Shown here one piece after another: positions 46,696-58,653 of a stretch of 64,000 nt of DNA; position 1 is the stretch's first letter; each line of letters begins with the position of its first letter. Below the pieces are notes generated by a model. It did no database searches. It was given only the letters and a program-made list of their open reading frames with translations, and had not been told where the DNA came from. The DNA lies in contig WHUX01000093.1 in the NCBI GenBank assembly GCA_015179025.1, positions 1 through 64,000 of the forward strand. Direction: 5' to 3'. The translations under genes were made by a program, and so were the position numbers. This DNA is from Terfezia claveryi. Lineage: Eukaryota > Ascomycota > Pezizomycetes > Pezizales > Pezizaceae.

Positions 46696-47902
46696 GCTAT
46701 TCCTTAGTTGTCGGGAACAGGAGAGGTTAAGATGGTTCCAACAAGCTGGGCAACAACAAAAAGAAACAAATAAACACAGATATTGATAAAGACAACTGGC
46801 GCGAGGAAATCTTATTTATATTGACAGATGTGAATATCAGGCACTCGAAGGCTTGTGTAGGTCCGGGTTGTTTTCAAGGTAGGTCGGGTTTTCAGGCGAG
46901 GCGATGGTGAATGTGTCGAGAGAGGAGGGGGGGGGGGGGGGGGGTTGGAGGGGGTCTGCAGGGAGCTGCCGGAACCGTGTATAATTGGCTGAAGGGAAGC
47001 GGTCAAACGAGAAGGCTGCGAGTATGGGTACCGGTAACACCCTTTCTCGAGGAGATATTCCTATTTGTGCAAGGGCTGGGAAGCTGTGAACGGTTGTGTG
47101 CAGTGTAGGCCTGATTGGTGGCAGAATGCCAAAGCTTAGCACAACTGTACCTATTGGTTGATGCAGATCCAGAGCTCCACAGACGGAGGGAAACGATTGG
47201 AGGAGTCGGCTTGTCAATAATGAATATTCAGAGACTGACTGAATTAAGTATGCAAAGGGTGACGGGATAGTTCTTGTTGACTCCGTGAGAATTGCAAAAC
47301 GGTGTGGCCCAATGGGAATGCTTGGCCCAAACCCGTCGGTCGTCTACCGGTACGAGACAACTCCATAGGCATAATGGATCTCTCTCTATGATGTTTACCA
47401 TTCATACATACATACATTACGGTACAGGTTTGAATATACCGGTAGTGTGTATTGTCTTGTCTGCAGGCTCAGGCTTGCCGGATCGCCTCTGAACTACTTT
47501 TACATACATCTTCACGATCACGATTTCAAGCGAAACGGCACAGCGCCTTCCGCAGTAGATCCAAAGCAGCCTCCCAGATCACAATGAAATACCTCTCTCA
47601 AATATAGGTCCGCAAGCGAGATTACAGGGTATCTCCAATATTGATGCAGCTGCGAGAAATTGTGTACAGTACCGCGTCGACGGGCTGCACCCTTGTCTCG
47701 TGACGTGTTGTTTATTTGAGCCATGTAGGTACTGTACAGTTATCCTGTATGTTGGTAGATGTAACAGGTACTTGCAGTGTGGCAGACAGCTCGGCCCGAT
47801 GAAACCCCCGGAGCGACCGTTGTCGGGCCGATACCGCACACGCTCATAACCCCAAAGGCCTGCACAGAGAAGGATGCCCGTACAAATAACAATCAAACTC
47901 AC
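46696..47902. other. Intergenic stretch upstream of the F-box-like gene
   Basis: It contains the F-box gene promoter and a poly-G run near 46927-46942. Open frames at 46812-47217 (minus) are proline/serine-rich with no family resemblance. Nothing else recognised. Confidence 0.35.
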
Positions 47903-48349
47903 TCAAAAATCTTCCATCTTGTAAACTTCATAAGCGACTTTTTCGTATGGGTGTTCTCTACGGCCGCAGCGAAGAATGAATGGCAGAGTAAGTGGGCCCA
48001 AGTTCCGGCAGACGGGATGGCACATACTGTACATACCTCTGTAACGCCTCCACGGCTTCCTTCACCACGGCTTCCCCAGCACACAGCACCTCTACCCGCA
48101 TCTCCTCCACCTTCTCAATGTCTCCGACTGTGCCCGTATGTGGGTTTGCACTTGCAAGGGGCATGAACTGGCCCGTGCCACGAGACTCGAATGACACATG
48201 GGTGTATTTGCTGTCCGGGTGGGTCCCTGCGCCGGCAGCAAACAGCGCTGATTTTATCTTCTCGAGCGGGGGAGCGGGGTGTAGAAGATGAGCTTGTAGC
48301 GGGCGATCGGGGAGGGGGAGGGGGAGGGGGAGGGGATACCGGTAGCCAT
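47903..48349 (-). CDS. NIF3/YqfO C-terminal-domain protein, with an apparent 1-bp frameshift
   Basis: Small fungal protein matching the C-terminal domain of the NIF3/YqfO family (dinuclear-metal-binding family; fungal role unknown). The start MATGIPSPSPSPSP at 48349 leads into IARYKLIFYTP, the expected first strand. The frame then hits a stop at once. The following sequence PPLEKIKSALFAAGAGTHPD, KYTHVSFESRGTGQFMPL, ANPHTGTVGDIEKVEEMRVE is in another frame, as if one base were missing near 48255-48270 in a C-rich run. An intron (48036-47958, GTATGT donor) leads to exon 47957-47903, coding REHPYEKVAYEVYKMEDF. Adding one base makes the exon phases fit and gives 122 aa. Either a sequencing error or a true lesion; the rest is intact, which favours an error. 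Confidence 0.75.
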
Positions 48350-48898
48350 TGCGTGTGTGCGGGGATTGTGGCCAGCCAGCCATCAGCCATCCAGCCATCC
48401 CAGCCATCCCGCGGGATGGGCAGGATGACACTCTTGGCGCCCACATTCGCGGCCTCAGCAGCCAAGAGTTGCAGAGGCTCTCGCAGCCAGCGAAAAAAAA
48501 CCTCCAGCTCCGCGAAGGGAATCTTCCCCAGGCCCCATCTGGCCGCCGCTGCACTCCCCCAAATATCCAGCCCAACCAAAACCTCCACATCGCCCGCCCC
48601 CTGACACCGAATGCTGTGGGAAATGCACCCTCTTGATTGATTGGACTCCGCCCTTAATCGTTCCAATTGCGTAACGCAGGGCTTTTTATCGCATTCAGCA
48701 TACGGTATTTTAATACAATCTTCCGCTCGGCCTCGCAGACACCCTGTCGCGAGAGTCCACATTCGCTCACACTCAGCGGGAACTCAGCTCTACTCCCTGA
48801 TAGACGCCACAGAGTGAATTACACCCACGGCCCTTGTGAATTATTCTGTAAAAGACATCCTAACGTTGGGTCATCTTCCCCCCCTACATAGGCCCCGA
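48350..48898. promoter_or_regulatory. Divergent promoter region of NIF3-like and DEAH helicase genes
   Basis: About 550 bp lie between the two divergent starts. Long minus-strand frames cross it (to 48762 and 48590), but they continue out of frame into the NIF3-like gene and show no family resemblance. No TATA box was identified. A CCATCCCAGCCATCC-type repeat lies near 48379-48412. Confidence 0.4.
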
Positions 48899-51800
48899 AT
48901 GGTTCGTCTCCATTTCGATGATGGTTTCACCACCCAGGCTGCCAGTGAATTCTCCATTAAGCGAAAGCAACCTGAGGACCACACATCGGCCAACGCAGGG
49001 CCAGAAAATATTTTTGCATTCAAGAAGCAGAAAAAGAAGGCCAAAGGAGATGGGGTGGGAATGGTTAAGGGCATTCACACGTCACACGGCAGCAATGGGC
49101 TTGGAACTGAAAACAATGCAGCGATGCAAAACTCGGCCTTTGCTTCACCCCAGGTGTCGAGCGAGAAAAAGTCATCTTCGAGCCAGACCCAGGCACCGGT
49201 CATGAATGGCAACGGCATACATCACCAAAAGGCTGCATCGAAGAAAAAGAGGGATCATACAGAGTTTTCCAGTGATAATATTGATTCAAAACAGTCTTCT
49301 TCGAGTTCATCAGACCCGACACAACTAATATCCAAGCGGAAATTGAAGGAGATTCTCAAGAGGGAGAAATGGACTGCTAGAGTTGAAAAGATGAAGGCCG
49401 AGGGGGCTGAAAAGGGATTATCTTGGGAGGAGACGCGGGGGGGCGGGGATATTGCTTCTGGGGCTTCAGGAGAGCAGAAGCAGAAGGTGGATGCTGCAAC
49501 TGGGACTGGGAACGGGAAGGTGGCAGACCCAGAGCTGGAGTTTTTAAGGAACAAGGCCAAGAAACGAAAGAAGTATAAGCAGGAGCTGCGATTGCAGCGG
49601 AAGGAGCAGGAAAGGCTTGCGAATCGGCCACCGGAAATGAAACCCAATCTATTTAATGGGCTCCATGGGGCATCGATAGATCGGCGGAAAAAGGATGGAT
49701 CTAGTGAGAAGCATGAGCAGGGCGGACCTCATGTGACCAACGGGACTGCCCATCACAAAGCACCTTCACCCAAGAAGTATCCCAGCCTGAATATTGGCGC
49801 AGGTGATACTGACTTAGATACTGAACCCGACCAGAGCCCAGAGCCAGAGGAAAAGGATGCACCAGCTACTGAACTGCCGCAACCTGCTACAAAGCCTCAA
49901 CTCCACCTTAAACCTGGGCCCCAACCTAAATCACCCCAACCTAAACTACCCCAAGCAAAACCACTGCAACCAAAGCCACAGCAGCAGCACCAACACCAGC
50001 AACAGCAACAACAGCAAAACAGAAACCGACAGCAGCAAAATCGACAGCAGCAACTCGTCAAGCAATACCCAAAACCGTCCCGCGACCCCAAAGCTCTTCT
50101 AGAGCACAGGAAAAAACTTCCTATATGGAGCTACCAAGAAGACCTCCGCTCCGCCCTTCGCGCACGCGACATCCTTGTCATGCTCGGAGAAACCGGTTCT
50201 GGAAAATCCACCCAGCTCGTCCAGTTCCTCCTCGACGAGCCCTGGATGCGCCCAGACCCCCAACATACCGACAGTAAAGGCAACGTCATTCAGCCATGTA
50301 TAGCCATCACCCAGCCTCGCCGTATTGCAGCTACATCTCTCGCTTACCGTGTTGCTCAGGAACTGGGCTTCCAGGTGGGAAAGGAGGTAGGGTACTCGAT
50401 TAGGTTTGATAACAAGAGTGATCCGTACAAAACCAGGATCAAGTTTTTGACAGATGGGATGCTGTTGAGGGAGATGTTGGATGATCCAGAGCTTACTCGG
50501 TATCGGGCGGTAGTGGTGGATGAGGCTCACGAGAGGACCGTATCGGGGGATTTGGTGTTGGGTTTTTTGAAAGGGCTAGTGAAGAAAGGTGGGGCAAGGA
50601 ATCGGGGGGTAGTAGAGGGGTTGAAGGGGAAAGCGAAGGCGGGACAGCATAATCTGAAAGTGGTGGTTATGTCTGCCACGGTGGAGGTTGAGAAGTTAGC
50701 AGAGTTCTTCGAAGAACAAGTGCAGGATTCAAGTCCTACATTTGAGTCGTCGAATGAAGCATCATCCACAGCGTTAGTCAAAGCAAGCTCATCAAAACGC
50801 CCAGAAAGCAATGTCGGCATCTGTTTCGTCGCTGGTAGACAATACCCCGTAGAAACATTCTACACCCCCACGCCTATCGAGGACTACGTCGACGCAGCCC
50901 TCCGCACAACCTTTCAAATTCATGTTGCCGAGCCTCTTCCTGGAGATATCCTCGTCTTCCTCCCCGGGCAAGAAGACATTGAATCCCTCGAGCGAGTGAT
51001 AAAAGAGTATAGACAATACCTCGACAGCACCACAGTTCCTGACATCCTCGCTCTCCCACTGTACGCTGGTCTCCCGCATAACCTCCAGCAACGGGTATTC
51101 CTCCCCGCGTCTACTCCCCGCACGAGGAAAATTATCATCGCGACAAACATTGCCGAAACATCCATCACCGTTCCCGGGGTGCGTTTCGTCATTGATAGCG
51201 GGAAGGAGAAAGCTAGAAAGTATCGACATAAAATCGGTCTCGACTCCTTACTCGTCTCTGATATCTCGAGATCCTCGGCCGCGCAGAGGAAAGGTCGTGC
51301 GGGGCGAGAAGCTCCGGGGAAATGCTACCGCCTCTACACTGAGCAAGCGTTCTACACTCTCGCAGAGAACTCTATCCCAGAGATTCTCCGTGTTGACGTC
51401 TCCTCGTCAATCCTGAACATAAAAGCTCGGGGTAAACACGATGTAGTCGCATTCGACTATCTCGACCCCCCTACCCGGGAAGGACTCTTAAAAGCCCTAG
51501 AATCACTCTATACTCTTGGTGCCCTCAACAACTCCGGGAACATCACTCCCCTAGGCCATAGTATGTCTAAACTCCCGCTCGGGCCCCAGCTCTCAAAAGT
51601 CCTCATCTCGTCTCTGGAGGAAAGTAATATCGATATCCTCCCAGAGGTAATCGATATTATTGCTGCTTTGTCGGCGGAAAATCTCCTCTTGAATATCCCT
51701 CATGCCTTCCCCGATTCCAAGAAAACCGAAATCGAAGAAGCACGACGCCCGATGCAGAGGAGGGAGGGGGATCATTTGTATTACTTGGCTATTTTTAGGG

Positions 51801-52309
51801 GATTTTTGAAGGAGAAATTGGATCGCCGTGTTTGGACACAATCGAGATTCTATTCACACCGCGCGCTGATTGGGGCGATCGACGTGCGAAAACAGTTACG
51901 AAATCTCTGCAGTTCACTCTGTCCGCCGAAGTTGAAGGAAAAACTCTACCCCGCCGATCACGAGTTAGAGGAACATACATCCCCAGAGAAGGCAGAGCGG
52001 ATACTTCGATGTTTCCTACGCGGCTACTTCTCAAACTCAGCGAGGCTAGTCCCCGATGGGACATACAGGACCGTTGGGGATCTTAGTCAAACTGTTGCGA
52101 TTCATCCACAAAGTGTACTTTTTGCTGGGGGGGAGGAAGGGGGGAGGAGGAGATTTGAGGCGATTATGTATCATGAGTGGGTATTTACGAGTAAGCCTTT
52201 TGCGAGGTGTGTTAGCGCGGTGCAGATGGATTGGGTAATGAAGGCGAATCCGAGGTATTTTATGGGAGAGGGGGGAGGGGGAAGGGGGGAGGGTGTTAGG
52301 GTTGTGTAG
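48899..52309 (+). CDS. DEAH-box ATP-dependent RNA helicase, probably Dhr2/DHX33 type
   Basis: Intronless in this reading, 1136 aa from MVRLHFDDGF. The frame is open 21 codons upstream to an ATG at 48836, but MVRLHF looks the better start. The N-terminal 380 residues are charged and low complexity, with KKQKKKAKG-type nuclear signals and a Gln-rich run near residues 360-390. The helicase core follows: RKKLPIWSYQEDL, motif I GETGSGKST near residue 432, Ia TQPRRIAATS, II DEAHERT near 541, III MSATV, then DILVFLPGQEDIE, IATNIAETSIT and motif VI QRKGRAGREAPG near 796. HA2 and OB-type regions end the protein. Sequence style fits Dhr2/DHX33 (pre-rRNA processing) rather than spliceosomal Prp2/16/22/43, but the subfamily is judged by eye. 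Confidence 0.8.
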   Translation: MVRLHFDDGFTTQAASEFSIKRKQPEDHTSANAGPENIFAFKKQKKKAKGDGVGMVKGIHTSHGSNGLGTENNAAMQNSAFASPQVSSEKKSSSSQTQAPVMNGNGIHHQKAASKKKRDHTEFSSDNIDSKQSSSSSSDPTQLISKRKLKEILKREKWTARVEKMKAEGAEKGLSWEETRGGGDIASGASGEQKQKVDAATGTGNGKVADPELEFLRNKAKKRKKYKQELRLQRKEQERLANRPPEMKPNLFNGLHGASIDRRKKDGSSEKHEQGGPHVTNGTAHHKAPSPKKYPSLNIGAGDTDLDTEPDQSPEPEEKDAPATELPQPATKPQLHLKPGPQPKSPQPKLPQAKPLQPKPQQQHQHQQQQQQQNRNRQQQNRQQQLVKQYPKPSRDPKALLEHRKKLPIWSYQEDLRSALRARDILVMLGETGSGKSTQLVQFLLDEPWMRPDPQHTDSKGNVIQPCIAITQPRRIAATSLAYRVAQELGFQVGKEVGYSIRFDNKSDPYKTRIKFLTDGMLLREMLDDPELTRYRAVVVDEAHERTVSGDLVLGFLKGLVKKGGARNRGVVEGLKGKAKAGQHNLKVVVMSATVEVEKLAEFFEEQVQDSSPTFESSNEASSTALVKASSSKRPESNVGICFVAGRQYPVETFYTPTPIEDYVDAALRTTFQIHVAEPLPGDILVFLPGQEDIESLERVIKEYRQYLDSTTVPDILALPLYAGLPHNLQQRVFLPASTPRTRKIIIATNIAETSITVPGVRFVIDSGKEKARKYRHKIGLDSLLVSDISRSSAAQRKGRAGREAPGKCYRLYTEQAFYTLAENSIPEILRVDVSSSILNIKARGKHDVVAFDYLDPPTREGLLKALESLYTLGALNNSGNITPLGHSMSKLPLGPQLSKVLISSLEESNIDILPEVIDIIAALSAENLLLNIPHAFPDSKKTEIEEARRPMQRREGDHLYYLAIFRGFLKEKLDRRVWTQSRFYSHRALIGAIDVRKQLRNLCSSLCPPKLKEKLYPADHELEEHTSPEKAERILRCFLRGYFSNSARLVPDGTYRTVGDLSQTVAIHPQSVLFAGGEEGGRRRFEAIMYHEWVFTSKPFARCVSAVQMDWVMKANPRYFMGEGGGGRGEGVRVV

Positions 52310-54600
52310 GGAAGAATAGGGCGGGGTTGGGAGGCATGGAAGAGGTGAGAGATGAAAACGATGAAAAGGCTTCATGGATTCGATATACTCATGGTCCTGA
52401 CTATTTGCAGGGGGTGGAGTACGGGTCCGTGGTGCTTCTTCTTTTCGGGTTCCTGACATCCTGCGTGGGTAGGAGAGAGGGTATCTGTTTATGTTATTTT
52501 TTTTTATGTCCATTTTCTTGCATTTTTTTTTTTTTTTTTTTGATGATGGGCTATATAAATACTCGTGTATACTGGCGTCTTCGTTCTGCTGACGGGTGGT
52601 TCTATCAAGGTGGGTTGGAAGTGGATATGTATTTATCTGGATCTCGGGTTATACAGGTATTTTTCATGCCGTGGTTATGACTATGCATTGGCAATGCTTT
52701 GTTCTTGTTTACTTAGGCTTCTTTAAATGAGCAATGATGGAATCATATGGGATGGGATGAATACGGTAGGATCCGGATAGCATATAATAGAATAGGATGG
52801 CGTAAAAAAAAAAGGAGATATGGGGGGAAATGAGGAAAAGGACGGGACTGCTGCCCAGTGTCGCCAGGGGCAATGGAGAACCTGAGGTGGGTCGGAAAGG
52901 AGAAGGGGGGAAGGGGGGGCAGCAGTTGAGGCAGAGGAAGAGGAAGAGGCAGAGAAAGGGCCCCGTGGGGAGGGGGGTACTTGCTGACATCGTTATTTTA
53001 GATAGAAGGCGAGAACAGTAAGAAAATGTTCTGGGCCGCTCACGGGCAACTTAAATAATTCCTCAATTTGGTGTTTAATGCACTTGTATTGATAAAGGTT
53101 TACTAGTACTGATTAACCAAAAAAAAAAGAATTGATAACGGTATACCTAGCTGGAGCTATCCCAGCGACTGCAATAGATTCATGTGTTTCCCAGTCGATT
53201 AGACCTCCATCTAACATTCCAATTTGGTTCAGCTAGAGCTGAGAGGTTAATACAGTCATAATCTGTTAGTACTTTCGTATGTGAATAAATTAAAGAATTT
53301 CAGATTATAGGCAACAACAATTAGAGTAGAAAATTTTTGCAGACACCTCAAACGAAAACACCAGTAGTTATAGATGCCTGGTGAACTGTGGTTTACCGAG
53401 CAGTTAGAGTATCTGAAATATTATTCTCTAAGCCCGTAAGGTCGGTAGCTGGCTAGAGGTTTGTAGTTAGGTAAAAGTTATTAGATAAACCATATTTAAC
53501 GCAATTGATAGGATTCAGGCTGTGATATTTTGTAATAGCTTTGCACATAGTCCTTTATTATTAGGTTTGGCCATATCAACAACTGCAAAAATATGATGTT
53601 TGTTGTAGTATCATGCCATTTGATCTCCCATAACTCTGTAAAATAGCATCTACCTGTTGTATAAGTACTTCTAGGTAGAACCTGCTTCATTTTGGTTTAA
53701 AATCGAGGAATTGAATTGAAGTACCTTAGCAAAAAAATAAGTACCTGCGATTAAAAGAAAGTACTGTTTTGTACCTTACCTTGATCCTATAACTATAACT
53801 ATAACTATGGGAATTTTCTAGAGTAAAAGAAATCGGTTGTATGTAATAGGATTTATCCAAAAAAAAAAAAACTATTATAATTATAAATTGCTCCAAACTT
53901 CACTGAATTCCGTATAGCGCATAGCCTAAACCATAAGGCCCATATATTCATAGATAAAGAAACTAATTTTCAAATACCTATTGCATAGGAAATATTGCAG
54001 ATTTCTACCAGTAGCAATAAACTCAGTGTCCTCCTCTCCATTCCATTCTTCATCAAGAGGAATTATATTAATTGCCCACGAGGCGGCCCAGAACATAATT
54101 ACCCCCAACTTGATTGTAGAGAAGTTACAAGTATTGAATCGCTACTACCCACATAACTGGATTAGCTCACGGGGGATATTGGATTGCTTATTCAGCGGCT
54201 TCAGACTGATATATGTAGTTTAGTTTAGTTTTAGAAGCAGCTTACATAGAGAGAGACGACAAGTCCATCATGCTATCCGTGAGTATTATAGAGCTTATAG
54301 GATCCCCCCCTAGTATAAAGATGTTTTGGGAGTTATCTACTTTTAGATACGTTGTATGATCGGTTACTTACTTACTACTGGTAACTAATTCAAGTTAATG
54401 AAAGTGAGCGAATTCAGGGTAACGCAAGGTACATTTACAGGTACGATTTAACTAACGCGATTTCAATTCCCCCCCACAACTTAATTTATTTTTTTTTTTT
54501 TTCAGAAATAATATTTTTTTATGTCGTTATCGCCATAATTCTCCCATATTCCCCTCATAAAAGCTCCCACACCAGAATCCATTATCCGAAAGCCCCAAGA
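52310..54600. other. Convergent intergenic region
   Basis: About 2.3 kb between the 3' ends of the DEAH helicase and the oxygenase gene. It is AT-rich, with poly-T runs (52525-52541 and 54486-54503) and an ACTATAACTATAACTAT microsatellite near 53791. No gene, RNA or transposon was recognised. Confidence 0.45.
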
Positions 54601-57600
54601 CTAAGTCGACTTCACACATTTCTCCTCCTTAGTATGTACAGGATACACCTTTGGTTTCCCTTTCCACATCAATTTCAATGCTATTCCCACACCATCCAAT
54701 CAGCACCTATCTAAACCACACAATCCCAAACTTCAAGAAATCAACTTACTTGACGGCAACGGGGACAATTCACTCCAATCCGCACTCAGATAATTCTTCA
54801 ACCCCGACAAGGAGGTAGTATAATGCAACACTCCATCATCTCCTGGAGCCCTCTCCAATCCAGGCAGTTGTGCAAGGACTTTCAACATCCCCCGAGCATA
54901 GGACATGTTAAGGGGTTTTCCGAAACATTTGTGTGGGCCGTAGCCGTAGTGGACATAGCTGTCAATGGGGCGAGTGAGATTGACCTCGGTTCTGTTTTTC
55001 ACAAGGCTTAGCATATATGTATTGTATAGATTCAACGGGAGGAGGGTGGCTTACGGATTTGGAAATGCTGACGGGTCCCGGGATGCAGTCATCTGGGGAT
55101 AAATGGAAATTAGCCGTCCAAATTTCAACGAGATTCAGATCGATATCTCATTAGGCGGAGGGGATGCTAACGAGGTTTATAAAGATAACGTCGCCTCCCT
55201 TAATTTTGCGCCCTTCAATTTCCGTATTTACCCCAGGAGCAGTATATCTCAGTAGAGCCAACGTAAGTGACAATCGATATCCCTCAAGAACGTATCCCTG
55301 GAGCTTAGCGTCACTATCGGCACCGGGTTTGGCTGCGAGTGCTTTAATGTCTTCCCAATACTTAGCCTCGTTGAGGTAGAAGTCGACCATTTGCGTGAAC
55401 TATGAACTCTATTAGCAAAGAATTCCATGCTGTAATTAATGAAGTAAAGGTTAACTTACCAGCATGGATGCATTCGCGTGAAAACCCACAGCAATCCCTG
55501 AGAGAATCTCTGCAACCTCCCTCACACTCCTGTGAGTTGCAAGTAACCTCTTGACAAGCATAATCCCATAGTTCGCCAATGGTTCATCACCACTTGCGCC
55601 TGCTGAACTACTAACGGGGCATTCTGATTTAGATTCCGAATCAGCAGCCCCGGTATCTTGTACATGTTTGACTCTTTCCACCATTGCGTCGACCAATTTT
55701 GCACAAGGATTGTCTCCATCCCTCCTGCGTGCCCAGGACCTTGTTGGGTCTGAATCGGCAAAAATGTAAATGAAAACATCATCCAAGAGCTTGGTCAGCT
55801 CGACCTCGGTGTATGAGGGGCCGGTGGAGCAGTTCAGAGGGAGATATACAAGTTTTGCGACGAAATGGGTGGCTACAAGGTCGGCCACACTATTGCATAT
55901 TGAAATCAGCTGTGAGTATCTGCCAACGGGACGGTATATAGCTACTTACTCCTTAGCGATATCGATTACATTCCGCAAACCCGTCCCATGCCCAATGGGA
56001 TGCGACTTCTTTGTCAAAAACCCATGCGTAAGCTTCATTGCAAATGCCTCAAAGTCCTTCAGCGCATCCTTCTGTCCATAAATTGCTTCTCCTAAATCAC
56101 GTTTCTGCTTTGCCGACTCAGGTTTATCTGACGCCAACATAAACGTCGAAAGGGAGGTCATGTGGGGAGCCCATGGGACCCTAAAATTCTTCTGGTCACC
56201 AAGAACAGTCGTCACGCCAGCGTGAGTGAGGATGGGGACTGGTTGAGGACTTTGCCCCGCAGGGCGGGTAAATGAGAATAGATGTGCGATTTCTAGTTTT
56301 TCGACGATCTCTTTACTACGTGTGGGGGTGAAGAAGGGAAGCATAGCATAGACACTGTTGAAGGCGATGTACCTCCCGAAGCCATTGAGGACCAGGAGGA
56401 ATATTTTTGCGCCCCCGAGAATGGTGTAGTCTGGGGCAATTTCTTTGATGCCCCAGGCAGTGAGGTTGGCTGCTGTGAAATCCTAGATGACCATAGAGAA
56501 CATTAGGCCATCTCGACCTTATTTTACTCAAACCGGGTGCTTACATGTGTCAAGAATCGATCCCCCCTTACCAAAGACAGAGATGAAACCAACATGCTTC
56601 TCACCGCAGTAGAGGATCCAACTGTAGCCGGAGCAGCCAGTTGTCAATCATACGGACCCTCTATAGATTCGGAGTCTCTTACATGAATCCTCCTTCTGCT
56701 CCTCAAAATACAAGCCTGGATATAACTCAACATAATCGATATCCCCGTATAGGTTCTTTAGGTTCGTGGCCACATCCGGATCTGAGTGCACCTCTTCGAA
56801 TTTCTTGAAGGGTGCGAGCTTGAGGAATTTGCGGAATTCGTTTAAAGTGGGAGCATGCCACTTTCTTGCTTGTTCAATAGCCGTTTTAGCAAGTGGTTTG
56901 TACACATCAGGAGAAACATTGACACCAAAGGGGCCTGTAGACCGATATAGGGCAGGTTAGAGACGCAGGCCTAGATAACAGGGAAGGATCGTGGACGACT
57001 GAATTTGCATACTAGCTCCTTGCTCAACGATCTCGAGCCAAACTTCAATCAAATCTGCTTCCAGGAGTACTCCATCTTTACCCCTCTTCAGCGCCCCAAA
57101 TGTTCTTTGTGATGGATCAATGGGATGAGCCTGAGCATGGTCGTCAAGAGCTTTGAGGAGTTCTAGGTCTGAAAGCCCGGCGGGGTCCTTTTGAGGGAAG
57201 ATTTTTCGGTAGCTCTCTTGAAGCCATGATGTGTTCGTTCTGGGAATAGCAAAGTACAAACGATAGAGAAGATTCAACTCTACAGAGACTTGATTACCAG
57301 CGCCTTTTGGAAGCCCTTGTTTGTCAAAAAAGTCGTGAAGCGTGACACGAGGATCTTTGCCCTCGGTATCTTTAATAGGGGTGTTAGTGAGTGCCCTCAA
57401 GTAGCTACCAGCCTGTCAGCACTTCTCTCGCAAATTCCCCGTATATGCAACCACTGGTGGTCACTTACTCTTGCAAAATTATATTAACATAGAGCCCAAC
57501 GGTAATGCTGCGAAGAGAACAAGAACAAAGTCAGCCGCGGATCCTTACTATCCTTACTATCCATATATATATGGGATCTACTGACGCTCGAGCAGTTTGA

Positions 57601-58653
57601 AAGACTTGTTCATCCAGCCACTTATCTTGCTCGCGTTTTGGCTTGTCTGCCGGTGGGGTAAATTTTCCTTTCTCATTGATAGCTAATACAGTTTGGGCTG
57701 CAAAATTATGGAACCTGTTAAACAAAACTAGCAATACTGCAACCCCCGGGGATATGCTAGGACGAGGATCAGCATAAATATCTGGCTTGAGCAAGCCATT
57801 CTTAAATGCGCGGACGGAATTTTGTTCCGCCTGATTCCTCCCATACAGCGGGGACAAATCAAGGTAGCTTGACGTGTCATTGATGCTCATATCCTGGTGG
57901 TTCTGATAAAGAATATCTAGAGATTAGGACGTTGAATTAGTTGCAAGTTATTCAATAAAGGAGGTAAGACAATACCATAGGCTATCAAGGAAGTGTAATA
58001 GAAGGTTAACTGGGAAACCCCGGAGGCATAGAAATTATGGCCTTGCGGCATGAGTCCTAATCAGAATCCCAGTTAGCTACCGATATAGTTCTCATCTCAT
58101 GAACAAAACTCGGTACAGCCTTACCATCGATCAATTTTTCAGGCTCTGGCTTTGCTCCATGAATCTCTGCTTCGGTGTGTATGATCCGAGCGAATGGGCA
58201 GCCTGCATGTCCTAGCTTTTCATTACGAATATTCTACCGGAATGCCCATTTCACAAAGTCAATACTACCATCGAACAGATTTCCAATGATTAGACGACAA
58301 TTCAGTTGCACGGGACCACCTACACCTAAAGAACCATCCGGCAGTCGAAAATGAGATGCCGGTGGCGGTTGTGGAGCCCCTTGGTGTAGTATATCCTCTG
58401 GAACCTCGCTACCAAGGTGATTCAGCACGTCCAAGGGAATTTCAAGACTCATTTCAGGATACTGAACAGTTACCAAACTACTTAGACTGGATGTTTCTGG
58501 GTGGGCTTTCGCTAGGTATCCGTATAATGCCTCAGTAATAGATGAAAGAGGATTGAGGGACAATCTACAGCATAAGACAGGGAGAAATGAACTTCTTATA
58601 GCAAAGTGCCCGCTCCCGGTGTAACTCCCGTTTAATATGCATATTTTAGCTGC
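54601..58653 (-). CDS. Ppo-type fatty-acid oxygenase (heme dioxygenase + P450 fusion)
   Basis: Bifunctional fatty-acid oxygenase of the Ppo/linoleate diol synthase family, which makes oxylipin signals. Minus-strand exons found: up to 58653-58326, 58211-58125, 58056-57976, 57916-57586, 57507-57469, 57404-57013, 56934-56683, 56621-56545, 56482-55950, 55889-55460, 55399-55172, 55092-55055, 54991-54750, 54680-54601. All phases agree; about 1015 aa plus an unresolved N-terminus (an ATG exists at 58716, another at 58452). Peroxidase-like half: PDGSLGHAGCPFARI, NDTSSYLDLSPLYGRNQ, VLLVLFNRFHNF. P450 half: EGYR (ExxR) and heme-Cys loop GYGPHKCFGKPL. Oddities: the usual distal-His segment IIHDLF reads LIAYDIL, and the usual YRWH motif reads YRLY, so both heme-ligand histidines look replaced by Tyr while the catalytic-type Tyr stays. 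The last exon, 54680-54601, is supported only by splice phase. Confidence 0.85.

Noticed and set aside
46812..47217. 126-aa minus-strand frame upstream of the F-box-like gene
   Set aside because: Pro/Ser-rich, crosses a homopolymer run and has no family resemblance; probably promoter DNA.
48115..48762. 215-aa minus-strand open frame as a gene
   Set aside because: It overlaps the NIF3-like exon in a different frame, is low complexity (poly-Pro), and shows no family features; the NIF3 frame explains the conserved sequence.
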